Source of the DNA: Fusobacterium sp.
Lineage (GTDB): Bacteria > Fusobacteriota > Fusobacteriia > Fusobacteriales > Fusobacteriaceae
NCBI GenBank assembly: GCA_019410665.1
Contig: DXSD01000025.1
Span: 1 to 22,758 of the forward strand
Length of the DNA stretch: 22,758 bases
Direction: 5' to 3'
Shown here in pieces: positions 4,891 to 13,184 of the stretch (the stretch's first letter is position 1; every line of letters starts with the position of its first letter). The position numbers and the translations under genes are program-made. The notes under the pieces are model-generated. The model saw only the letters and a program-made list of their open reading frames with translations. It had not been told where the DNA came from and did not search any database.

Positions 4891-7623
4891 ATGAAAAAAA
4901 GAGCTGTACTTTTAGATGTAAGTGCTATGATGTATAGAGCATATTTTGCTAATATGAATTTTAGGACAAAAACAGAACCTACTGGTGCTGTTTATGGTTT
5001 CGTAAATACTTTAATGAGTATAATAAAAGAGTTTTCTCCAGATTATATAGGAGCTGCATTTGATGTGAAAAGAGCTTCTTTAAAAAGAAGTGAAATCTAT
5101 AAAGATTATAAAGCTCAAAGAGAATCTGCCCCTGAAGATTTACTTATACAGATTCCAAGAATAGAGGAGCTTTTAGATTGTTACAATATAAATAGATTTA
5201 AAATAGAAGGGTATGAAGCTGATGATGTTATAGGGACCCTAGCTAAAAATTTTTCTGCTCAAGGAGTAGAGGTTTTTGTAATTACTGGGGATAAAGATTT
5301 AGCTCAAATCTTAGATGAAAATATAAATATAGCTCTACTTGGAAAAGGAGAGGGTGGAGATAAATTTAAAATAATAAGAACTGAAGAGGATGTTATAGAG
5401 TATTTAGGAGTTACTTCTAAAATGATTCCAGATCTTTTTGGACTGATTGGAGATTCTAGTGATGGTATTCCAGGAGTAAGAAAAATAGGACCTAAAAAAG
5501 CAATTCCTATGCTAGAGAAATACCATAATTTAGAGGGAATATATGAGAATATTGAGTCATTAACTGAGATATCAGGAGTGGGAAAAGCTCTTATAACTAA
5601 TTTAAAAGAGGACAAAGATATAGCTTTCATGAGTAGAGAGTTAGCTATAATTTGCCAAGAGGTTCCACTAACTTTCAGTTTAGAGGATTTAACTTACAAT
5701 ATTGATAATAAAAAGTTATTAGAGCTATTTAGAACTTTAGAGTTTAAAGCTTTAATTAAAAAGATGAATTTAGAGGAAAAAAGTGTAGGAGCAGAAGAGG
5801 GCGTATTAATAGAAAGTAGAGAGAGTAAGGCTAGAACGACTAAAGAGAGAACTTTTAAAGTCTTAAATGGGAAGTCAGATATAGAAAATTTAAAAAAAGC
5901 AATGAAAGAGGTAGAGATTATAGGGGTCTATTATACAGAGTATGGAATAGCTTTTAGCTCTTTTAATGAAGATTACTACTTCCCCTTTGAAAGAAAGTGT
6001 GAAAGTAAAATAGGAGCAAATATATCTCTATTTGATCCAAATCCTGTGATAGAAAGTTGTGATATAAGTTGTGGAGAGATACAGGAATTTTTTGATTCTT
6101 ATAGTGGAAAGATTATTACTTATAATTTAAAAAATCTTTTAAATAGAGGCTTAGAAATAAAAAATTGTGAATTAGATTTAATGTTAGCTTATCATTTAAT
6201 CTCTTCTCAAACTAAAGAGAGTGTAGAAGCTCCTATAGAGAGTTTAACAAGTGTAGAATTAAGTAGTTATAGTGATAAATTTGGAAAAGAAAAGCCCGAA
6301 AATTTAGATGCTGAAGAGTATGGAAAATATCTATGTGAAAGAACTGTTGGGATATTAGAATGTTACGATATCATAAAAGAGGAGTTAGAAGATAGAGATC
6401 TAACTAAGGTTTTAAAAGATATAGAGATGCCATTAATTGAAATTCTTTCATCAATGGAGAGAAAAGGGATAAAAATAGATCCTAATTATTTCTCAGAATA
6501 TGAAAAAGAACTCGGGGATTCTATTCTTGAGTTACAGAAAAACATATATAGAGAGGCTGATGAGGAGTTTAACATAAATTCTCCTAAACAATTGGCAGAG
6601 GTACTATTTTTTAAATTAAATCTTCCCCCAGTGAAGAAAACTAAAACAGGATTATCAACTGATGAAGAGGTTTTAGAGAAATTAAAAGATGATGGAGCTA
6701 AAATTGCTGAATATATTCTTGAATATAGAAAATTGGCTAAGTTAAAAAATACTTATGTAGATGCTATTCCTAAACTAAGAGATGAAAAAGACAGAGTACA
6801 TACAACTTTTAATCAGATAGGAACAACAACTGGAAGATTGTCATCATCTGATCCAAATTTACAAAATATACCTGTAAAAACTGATGAAGGGATAAAAATT
6901 AGAAAAGGTTTTGTGGCAGATGAGGGAAGTGTTTTAATGGGAATAGATTATTCTCAAATAGAACTTAGAGTATTAGCACAGCTTTCAGGAGATGAAAACT
7001 TAAGAGCTGCTTATCAAAATAATATGGATCTACACAGTTTAACTGCTAGAAAGATATTTGAATTAAGTGATAGTGAAGAAGTTTCAAGGGAGCAAAGAAT
7101 CATTGCTAAAACTATAAACTTTAGTATTATCTATGGAAAGACAGCTTTTGGCCTTGCTAAGGAGCTAGGAATAAGTCAAAAGGAAGCAGCAGAATATATA
7201 GAGAGATATTTTAATCAATATCCTAAAGTTAAAGGTTTTGAACAGGAGATAGTGAAATTTACTGAAAAAAATGGATATACTGAAACATTTTTTGGAAGAA
7301 GAAGACTTATAGATGGAATCAATTCTAAAAATAAGAATATAAAAAGCCAAGCTGAGAGAATGGCTGTAAACAGTGTAATTCAAGGAACTGCTGCAGAAAT
7401 TATTAAAAAGGTTATGATAGAGTTATATAGATACTTAAAAAATAAAGAGGGAATATCTTTACTTTTACAAGTACATGATGAACTTATTTTTGAAATTGAA
7501 AAAGATAAAGTTGATATGTATAGAGTAGAAATTGAAAAAATAATGAGAGAGAGTGTAAAGTTTGACTCTGTTCCATTGGAGATAAATACTAATATTGGAG
7601 TAAATTGGGCAGAAACTAAATAG
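4891..7623 (+). CDS. polA: DNA polymerase I
   Basis: A 910-residue repair and Okazaki-fragment-processing polymerase. Residues 1-285 are the 5' nuclease, with LLDVSAMMYRAYF near the start, YEADDVIGTLA, TGDKDLAQI and the DNA-binding GIPGVRKIGPKKA. Residues of about 300-500 correspond to the 3'-5' exonuclease fold, but its metal-binding acids look lost: the first motif reads VYYTEYG instead of a DxE, the second NLKNLL instead of NLKxD. It is probably proofreading-inactive, as in Bacillus and Thermus Pol I. The polymerase domain is intact: DYSQIELR with Asp686, the O-helix RIIAKTINFSIIYG, and VHDE at 861-864 (Asp863). It heads the rightward operon; its TAG stop is part of the whiA ribosome binding site. 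Confidence 0.97.
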   Translation: MKKRAVLLDVSAMMYRAYFANMNFRTKTEPTGAVYGFVNTLMSIIKEFSPDYIGAAFDVKRASLKRSEIYKDYKAQRESAPEDLLIQIPRIEELLDCYNINRFKIEGYEADDVIGTLAKNFSAQGVEVFVITGDKDLAQILDENINIALLGKGEGGDKFKIIRTEEDVIEYLGVTSKMIPDLFGLIGDSSDGIPGVRKIGPKKAIPMLEKYHNLEGIYENIESLTEISGVGKALITNLKEDKDIAFMSRELAIICQEVPLTFSLEDLTYNIDNKKLLELFRTLEFKALIKKMNLEEKSVGAEEGVLIESRESKARTTKERTFKVLNGKSDIENLKKAMKEVEIIGVYYTEYGIAFSSFNEDYYFPFERKCESKIGANISLFDPNPVIESCDISCGEIQEFFDSYSGKIITYNLKNLLNRGLEIKNCELDLMLAYHLISSQTKESVEAPIESLTSVELSSYSDKFGKEKPENLDAEEYGKYLCERTVGILECYDIIKEELEDRDLTKVLKDIEMPLIEILSSMERKGIKIDPNYFSEYEKELGDSILELQKNIYREADEEFNINSPKQLAEVLFFKLNLPPVKKTKTGLSTDEEVLEKLKDDGAKIAEYILEYRKLAKLKNTYVDAIPKLRDEKDRVHTTFNQIGTTTGRLSSSDPNLQNIPVKTDEGIKIRKGFVADEGSVLMGIDYSQIELRVLAQLSGDENLRAAYQNNMDLHSLTARKIFELSDSEEVSREQRIIAKTINFSIIYGKTAFGLAKELGISQKEAAEYIERYFNQYPKVKGFEQEIVKFTEKNGYTETFFGRRRLIDGINSKNKNIKSQAERMAVNSVIQGTAAEIIKKVMIELYRYLKNKEGISLLLQVHDELIFEIEKDKVDMYRVEIEKIMRESVKFDSVPLEINTNIGVNWAETK

Positions 7624-7631
7624 GAGGGGAG

Positions 7632-8540
7632 ATGTCTTATACCTATAGTGTAAAAGAGGAGATTTTAAATAATGAAATGATTACCCTTATAGAGAAAAAA
7701 TCAGAATTATCAGCTATACTTTTTAGTAAAAATGCTTTTGATAATAATAAAATAGAGTTAAGATTGGAAAATCTTTCTCTAGCTAAAAGGGTATATAATT
7801 TTATAAAAGAGGTAAGTAATTTAAAAATAGAGATAAAATACTCTATATCTAAAAGATTAGGAGAGCATAATGTGTATATTATAGTGATTCCAAGGCAAAA
7901 GGGATATAGAGATTTTATAGAGCAGATGAAAGGCTTTAGTGAGAAGATAATTCTTGCTAGTGAAGAGATTTTAAAAGGATTTATACGTGGGGTATTTCTC
8001 TCTTGTGGATACATAAAAGACCCTGAAAAAGAGTATGCTTTAGATTTTTTTATGGATAATGACGAAACTGCAGATAAGTTTTATAATATTCTAACAGCAA
8101 AAGGAAAGAAAGTTTTTAAAACAATGAAGAGAAATAAACCCCTAATCTATTTTAGAAATTCAGAAGATATAATGGATATAATGGTAATGATAGGTTCTAT
8201 CCAGTCTTTCTTTAAATATGAAGAGACTACTATGATTAAGGATTTAAAAAATAAAACTATTAGAGAGATGAATTGGGAAGTAGCTAATGAAACAAAAACT
8301 CTCAATACTGGAAACAACCAGATAAAAATGATAAAATACATTGACAAAGAGATGGGATTAAACTCTTTAAGTCCAGTTTTAGAAGAGATTGCCTATGTGA
8401 GATTAAAAAATCCTGAAAGTACTCTTCAAGAGATAGCTGATATGATTGGAATATCTAAATCTGGGGTAAGAAATAGGTTTAGAAGAATAGAGGAGATTTA
8501 TAATAATCTAACAAAAGAAGAGATTGAGGAAAAAATATGA
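7632..8540 (+). CDS. whiA: WhiA-family DNA-binding protein
   Basis: A 302-residue member of the WhiA family, which combines a degenerate LAGLIDADG homing-endonuclease-like domain with a C-terminal helix-turn-helix. The segment ILKGFIRGVFLSCGYIKDP at about 114-132 matches the family's FLRGAFLAGGSI-DP region. The HTH is in ESTLQEIADMIGISKSGVRNRFRRI near 260-285. WhiA regulates sporulation and division genes in Streptomyces, and affects growth and division in Bacillus without clear transcriptional control. In low-GC Gram-positives it usually follows rapZ and yvcK; here it lies between polA and ribF. The ATG is preceded by AGGAGGGGAG, which contains the polA stop codon. Its end overlaps the ribF start by 4 nt (ATGA). 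Confidence 0.9.
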   Translation: MSYTYSVKEEILNNEMITLIEKKSELSAILFSKNAFDNNKIELRLENLSLAKRVYNFIKEVSNLKIEIKYSISKRLGEHNVYIIVIPRQKGYRDFIEQMKGFSEKIILASEEILKGFIRGVFLSCGYIKDPEKEYALDFFMDNDETADKFYNILTAKGKKVFKTMKRNKPLIYFRNSEDIMDIMVMIGSIQSFFKYEETTMIKDLKNKTIREMNWEVANETKTLNTGNNQIKMIKYIDKEMGLNSLSPVLEEIAYVRLKNPESTLQEIADMIGISKSGVRNRFRRIEEIYNNLTKEEIEEKI

Positions 8541-9502
8541 GCAAGGTTAAAATAATAGAAAATATATTAGAATTTAAAGAGAGTTTAAAAAATAGTTATG
8601 TGGCTATAGGTACTTTTGATGGAGTACATTATGGGCATCAACATTTAATAGAATCTGTTGTAAAAAAAGCTAGAGAGAATGGTGGAAAAGCTGTAGTATT
8701 TACCTTTTCAAGTCACCCAATGGAGCTTATTGATATATCTAGAGCACCTAGAAATATCAATACCATAGATGAAAAAATCTATCTTTTAGAAGAGATGGGA
8801 GTAGAATATATAATCCTTCAAAAGTTTACAAAGGAGTTCTCCAATTTAACACCAGAGGAGTTTGTAGATATATTAAAAGAGAAGGTAGGAAGTGTAGAGG
8901 TATATGTAGGATTTAATTTCTCTTTTGGTGAGGGAGGAAAATCTAGAAGTAAAGATCTGGTGAGATTGGGAAAAGAGAGAGGAATAGCTGTAAATGTTAT
9001 TCCAGCAGTATATTTAGATGGAAAGCTAATAAGTTCTACTTTTATAAGAAAGGAGATAGAAAATGAGGATATTAGCTTAATTAATAGATATTTAGGGCAT
9101 AATTTTCTTATACTTGGAGAGGTTATACATGGAAAAAAAATAGCTAGAGAGTTAGGATTTCCAACAGCTAATATAGAGATGGCTAAAAGAATCTATCCTA
9201 AAAATGGAATTTATGGAGCTAAGGTAAAAATAGAGGGAGAGGATTTCTATAGATACGGTGTAGTAAATATAGGAGTTAATCCAACTTTAAAACCTGGAGA
9301 AAAAAGTGTTGAGGTAAATATCTTAGATTTTAATCAGTTCATCTATGGAAAAATTATAGCTGTGGAACTTCTGCAATATTTAAGAGAAGAGAAAAAATTT
9401 AAATCTGTAGATGAGTTGAAAAGAGTAATAGGAAATGATGTAAAAAATTGGACTGAGATAGTAAGTAGGTTAAAAGATGGATATAGTATTGAAAATAGAT
9501 AA
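8537..9502 (+). CDS. ribF: Bifunctional riboflavin kinase / FMN adenylyltransferase
   Basis: A 321-residue cytoplasmic enzyme that turns riboflavin into FMN and then FAD. The N-terminal adenylyltransferase domain (about 1-180) has the nucleotide-binding GTFDGVHYGH at 25-34 and SSTFIRKEI near its end. The C-terminal kinase domain (about 187-310) has GKKIARELGFPTANI with the PTAN motif and then GIYGAKV. The length is standard for the fused bacterial enzyme. It starts inside the whiA stop (ATGA), and its last 26 nt overlap scpA in another frame, so its translation is tightly coupled on both sides. A GAGG site lies about 8 nt before the start. It would supply cofactor for flavoproteins such as the EFR1 protein in this window, though nothing links them specifically. 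Confidence 0.96.
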   Translation: MSKVKIIENILEFKESLKNSYVAIGTFDGVHYGHQHLIESVVKKARENGGKAVVFTFSSHPMELIDISRAPRNINTIDEKIYLLEEMGVEYIILQKFTKEFSNLTPEEFVDILKEKVGSVEVYVGFNFSFGEGGKSRSKDLVRLGKERGIAVNVIPAVYLDGKLISSTFIRKEIENEDISLINRYLGHNFLILGEVIHGKKIARELGFPTANIEMAKRIYPKNGIYGAKVKIEGEDFYRYGVVNIGVNPTLKPGEKSVEVNILDFNQFIYGKIIAVELLQYLREEKKFKSVDELKRVIGNDVKNWTEIVSRLKDGYSIENR

Positions 9503-10148
9503 CTTTGAAGGACCTTTAGATTTACTTTTGCATTTAATTGAGAAAAAAAAGCTACGTATATCAGAAATAAAAATATCTCAAATTATTGATGAATATCTTG
9601 GAATTTTAAAAGAAGCACAAAATGAGAATTTAGATATAAAGGTAGAGTTTTTAGTTATAGCTTCAGAACTTTTAGAGATAAAAGCTTCTACTCTTCTATC
9701 TATTAATGAAAAGGAAAATAAAGAGAAAGAGTTAAAAAGAAGATTAGAGGATTATAAAGTGTTTAAGGAGATCTCTTTGAAAATTGGAGAGATGGAAAAT
9801 GAGTATAATATCTCTTATACAAGGGGAGAGGGTAGAAAGATAATAAAAAAAGCCCCTAAAGAGTATGATTTATCAAAGCTTCAAGCTAGTGATATATATC
9901 TTGCTTATAAGAGATACATTGAAAAAACAGAGGGTGAATTTTTAGAGCTTGAGCTTGAAAAAAAATATACTTTAAAAGATGAGATGGATAGGTTATATTT
10001 AAAGTTGTATTCTCAAAATAGAACCTTTGATTCAATTTTTTCTGAAGCTGAAGGAAGAATGCATCTAATATATATTTTTTTAGCTCTACTTGAGTTATAT
10101 AAAGAGGGACTTATCCTAATTGAAGGGGAAATGGTTAGAAAAAATTAA
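9477..10148 (+). CDS. scpA: Segregation and condensation protein A
   Basis: A 223-residue kleisin that, with ScpB, closes the SMC ring in chromosome condensation and segregation. The N-terminal signature FEGPLDLLLHLIEKKKLRISEIKISQI spans about residues 9-35. The centre is a charged, mostly helical region, and a C-terminal winged-helix part follows (FDSIFSEAEGRMHLIYIFLALLELYKEGLI). It is slightly short for the family (about 240-260). ATG 9477 is used, with a modest AGTAGG site upstream; a TTG at 9489 would also keep the conserved domain. No scpB is adjacent, unlike the usual Gram-positive scpA-scpB pair, so its partner must be encoded outside this window. The 26-nt overlap with ribF implies coupled translation. 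Confidence 0.93.
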   Translation: MDIVLKIDNFEGPLDLLLHLIEKKKLRISEIKISQIIDEYLGILKEAQNENLDIKVEFLVIASELLEIKASTLLSINEKENKEKELKRRLEDYKVFKEISLKIGEMENEYNISYTRGEGRKIIKKAPKEYDLSKLQASDIYLAYKRYIEKTEGEFLELELEKKYTLKDEMDRLYLKLYSQNRTFDSIFSEAEGRMHLIYIFLALLELYKEGLILIEGEMVRKN

Positions 10149-10184
10149 ACTTTAAGAGAAAATTTAATTAATAAGGAGTTTTTT

Positions 10185-11645
10185 ATGTTTAGAAGTGGAC
10201 TTCTAGTTATGATAATAACAATGGTAAGTAGAGTGCTAGGATTAGTAAGAGCTGGAATAATAGCCTATTATTTTGGAGCTTCAGCTATGACAGATGCTTT
10301 TTTTAGTGCTTTTAAAATAAGTAATTTTTTTAGACAACTTTTAGGAGAGGGAGCATTGGGAAGCTCTTTTATTCCCCTTTATAATGAAAGAGTAGAAGCA
10401 GAGGGAGAGGAAAATAGTAGACAGTTTATTTTTTCTATAATCAATTTACTCTTTGTATTTAGTACAATAATTACACTACTTATGATAATTTTTTCAGATC
10501 AAATAATAGCTGGGATAGTAAGTGGATTCCCAGAAGAGACTAAGATAATTGCTTCTAAACTTTTAAAAATTATGTCAGTGTATTTTATCTTTATCAGCTT
10601 ATCAGGGATGATATGTGCAATACTAAATAATTTTAAACAATTTGCTATTCCAGCATCTACTTCAATATTTTTTAATTTAGCAATAATATTAGCTTCTATG
10701 TATTTTGGAAAAAGTTATGGAATAGATGCCCTTGCATATGGAGTTGTAATAGGGGGAGTTTTTCAACTGTTAGTAGTACTTCCAGCATTTTTTAAAATTG
10801 TAAAGGGATATTCATTTAGAATAGATTGGAAAGACCCATATTTAAAAAGGATATTTATAATGATCTGTCCTATGCTTATAGGGATAGTGGCAAGACAGGT
10901 AAATACTATTATAGATCAGATGTTTGCCTCTTATTTAGAAGCTGGGGGGGTATCTGCATTGGAAAATGCCACAAGACTTTACCTACTTCCAGTAGGTGTT
11001 TTTGGTGTGTCTATATCTACTGTTATATTTCCTGCATTGTCTAAGGCTATGTCAAAAAATAACTTAGAAGAAGCAACAGAAAATATAGTAAAGGGATTAA
11101 ATATTTTATTGTTTTTAATTATACCTTCAACTGCAGTATTAACTTTTTATGCTCCTGAAGTAATAAGATTGACACTATCTTATGGAAAATTTGGAGAGGA
11201 TGCAGTAAGAGTAACTTCACAAGCTCTGATATATTACTCTTTAGGTTTATACTTTTATACAGCAATATATTTAATGACTAGAGCATTTTATAGTGTAAAA
11301 AATAGTACTTACCCAGTAAAATTCTCAATTATTTCAATAATAATCAACATAGTATTAAATTTTCTGTTGATTAGTAAGATGGAATATAGAGGACTTGCAC
11401 TATCAACTTCCATAGCATCAGGAGTAAATTTTTTATTACTTTTAGTTGTATTTAGAAAAAAATATATAAATTTTAGTTTGAAGAGATTTTATATATTTTT
11501 TATTAAAGTTTCATTAGTTACAATAATAGCTTTATTTGCAAGTTTTAAGATAGAGAACACTATATTAAAACTTTCTATCTTTTCAATTGTATATATGATG
11601 TTTTGGATAAAGAGTTTATTAAAAAATAAAATGGAAGTGTTTTAA
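10185..11645 (+). CDS. murJ: Lipid II flippase MurJ
   Basis: A 486-residue integral membrane protein of the MurJ (MviN) branch of the MOP superfamily, which moves lipid II across the inner membrane for peptidoglycan synthesis. About 13-14 hydrophobic segments run the whole length. The N-terminus GLLVMIITMVSRVLGLVRAGIIAYYFGAS and the following FFSAFKISNFFRQLLGEGALGSSFIPLY are strong MurJ signatures carrying conserved arginines of the central cavity. The C-terminus is shorter than in E. coli (511), with the last helices compact. An AAGGAG site precedes the ATG, 36 nt after scpA. Its TAA stop shares one base with the ATG of the DNA methyltransferase gene (TAATG), so the methyltransferase is translationally coupled to an essential envelope gene. 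Confidence 0.95.
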   Translation: MFRSGLLVMIITMVSRVLGLVRAGIIAYYFGASAMTDAFFSAFKISNFFRQLLGEGALGSSFIPLYNERVEAEGEENSRQFIFSIINLLFVFSTIITLLMIIFSDQIIAGIVSGFPEETKIIASKLLKIMSVYFIFISLSGMICAILNNFKQFAIPASTSIFFNLAIILASMYFGKSYGIDALAYGVVIGGVFQLLVVLPAFFKIVKGYSFRIDWKDPYLKRIFIMICPMLIGIVARQVNTIIDQMFASYLEAGGVSALENATRLYLLPVGVFGVSISTVIFPALSKAMSKNNLEEATENIVKGLNILLFLIIPSTAVLTFYAPEVIRLTLSYGKFGEDAVRVTSQALIYYSLGLYFYTAIYLMTRAFYSVKNSTYPVKFSIISIIINIVLNFLLISKMEYRGLALSTSIASGVNFLLLLVVFRKKYINFSLKRFYIFFIKVSLVTIIALFASFKIENTILKLSIFSIVYMMFWIKSLLKNKMEVF

Positions 11646-13174
11646 TGGAGGAGAAAAAATATAACTACCAAGTATACACCCCAAATGATATAGCAAAGGA
11701 TATGGCTAAGAAAGGGATAAAACTATATTTTGAAATAAATGGTAGATCAGAAACAACCTTAAATAAGGTGAGAGTTTGTGATCTATCTTGTGGAAGTGGA
11801 AATTTACTTCTACCAGCTTTAGAGGAGCTAATTATTTTATCTAAAGAGATAGTGGGAAAATATAGTTATAATCCTCAATGGATAACAGGTTTTGATATAA
11901 ATGAGGAAGCAGTAAAAATTACTAAGCTTAAGATTAAAGAATTACTAAAACATTATTCCTTAGAGGGAGAAAGTCAAGTATTTACTGAAAATGGACTTTT
12001 AGTAGAAGGAGGGTTTAATCTAATTTTGGGAAATCCTCCATACTTAGGAGAAAAAAATAATAAAGAGATATTTCAAGAGATAAAAAATACAGATTTAGGT
12101 AAAAAATATTATGAAGCTAAGATGGATTATTTTTATTTTTTCATAGAGAAAGCAGTTGAAATATTGGATAAAAATGGAGTCTTAGTGTATCTGACTACTA
12201 ACTATTGGCTCAAAGCAGATAGTGCTAAAAAATTAAGAAGAGTTCTAAAAGAAGAGGGAAAGTTTAATGAGATAATTTTTTATGATAACTCTCTTTTCTC
12301 CAAAGCAAAGGGGCAACATAATATAATTTTTAGTTGGGAAAAAAGAGAGGAAGAGAGAGAAAAAATAAAGATAGGAACTGTAGAAAAAAGATTTAATATA
12401 TCTAATAGAGATATTTATGATGAAAATTTAAAATTGATCTTGGCTGATAGTGAAGTGAGGGAGTATAATAAAAGAGTATTGGAAATATCTAATTATAAGC
12501 TTAAAGATTTAGTAAATATTAACCAGGGAATAGTATCAGGTTGCGATGAAGCTTTTGTTTTTAATGAGTATAAAGAGGAGTTTAAGGAGTACTTAAAACC
12601 TTTTTATAAAAATAAAGATGTGGGAAAGTATACCAATGAAAAAAATAGTTTTTGGATTCTTTATCTAGATAGAGATAGTAAGCTAGATGAAAAATTGAAA
12701 GAGTATTTGGAGAAGTATTATGAGAAGCTTTCCAAAAGAAGAGAGGTCATATTTGGACAGATTCAATGGTGGCAACTTCAATGGGCTAGATCAAAGGAGA
12801 TATTTTCTAAACCTAAAATATTAGTTAGGCAAAGATGTAAGACAAATCAATTTTCCTATGATGAGGGAGAGTTTTATGGAAGTGCAGATATTTATTTTAT
12901 TACTACTAAAAATGAGGATATAAATATATTTTATATTTTAGGATATATGAACTCAAGCTCTTTTTTTAAATGGTTTAAATATAACGGAAAGACAAAGGGA
13001 AAAAATTATGAGTTCTATTCTACACCTTTAAAGGAAACTCCAATATACTATCCTGATAAAAAAATTGAAATAGAAAAGATAGAGAGATTAGTAAAAAAAC
13101 AATTAATATGTTACGATGAAAAGATACAAAGGGAGATAGATGATTATTTTATAAAAATATACATAAGGGAGTGA
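11645..13174 (+). CDS. Solitary N6-adenine DNA methyltransferase (TaqI/Eco57I type)
   Basis: A 509-residue class I DNA methyltransferase predicted to methylate adenine at N6. Motif X is QVYTP (9-13), motif I the SAM-binding CDLSCGSGN (45-53), motif II GFDIN (82-86), and catalytic motif IV NPPY (130-133). Residues of about 290-490 resemble the TaqI-like target-recognition domain (VNINQGIVSGCDEAF and later KILVRQRCKTNQ). There is no N-terminal PD-(D/E)xK nuclease part, so it is not a type IIG fusion, and no restriction gene lies nearby: it appears to be an orphan. Base composition resembles the neighbours, so transfer is either old or from a similar genome. It starts within the murJ stop codon and is followed 10 nt later by corA. 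The target sequence cannot be read from the protein. Confidence 0.88.
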   Translation: MEEKKYNYQVYTPNDIAKDMAKKGIKLYFEINGRSETTLNKVRVCDLSCGSGNLLLPALEELIILSKEIVGKYSYNPQWITGFDINEEAVKITKLKIKELLKHYSLEGESQVFTENGLLVEGGFNLILGNPPYLGEKNNKEIFQEIKNTDLGKKYYEAKMDYFYFFIEKAVEILDKNGVLVYLTTNYWLKADSAKKLRRVLKEEGKFNEIIFYDNSLFSKAKGQHNIIFSWEKREEEREKIKIGTVEKRFNISNRDIYDENLKLILADSEVREYNKRVLEISNYKLKDLVNINQGIVSGCDEAFVFNEYKEEFKEYLKPFYKNKDVGKYTNEKNSFWILYLDRDSKLDEKLKEYLEKYYEKLSKRREVIFGQIQWWQLQWARSKEIFSKPKILVRQRCKTNQFSYDEGEFYGSADIYFITTKNEDINIFYILGYMNSSSFFKWFKYNGKTKGKNYEFYSTPLKETPIYYPDKKIEIEKIERLVKKQLICYDEKIQREIDDYFIKIYIRE

Positions 13175-13184
13175 GGTGAATTGG

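Noticed and set aside
5304..5630. A 108-codon open frame on the minus strand inside polA
   Set aside because: It lies opposite the intact 5' nuclease domain, has no ribosome binding site or recognisable domain, and has the Ser/Ile/Phe-rich composition expected of an antisense shadow.
7643..8014. A 123-codon open frame on the minus strand inside whiA
   Set aside because: It mirrors the whiA coding frame, shows no domain, and its Leu/Ile/Ser/Phe-rich content is typical of antisense frames in A+T-rich genes.
11645..13174. Type IIG restriction-methylation fusion
   Set aside because: The protein starts directly with motif X and has no room for an N-terminal nuclease domain; 509 residues fit a methyltransferase with a recognition domain only.
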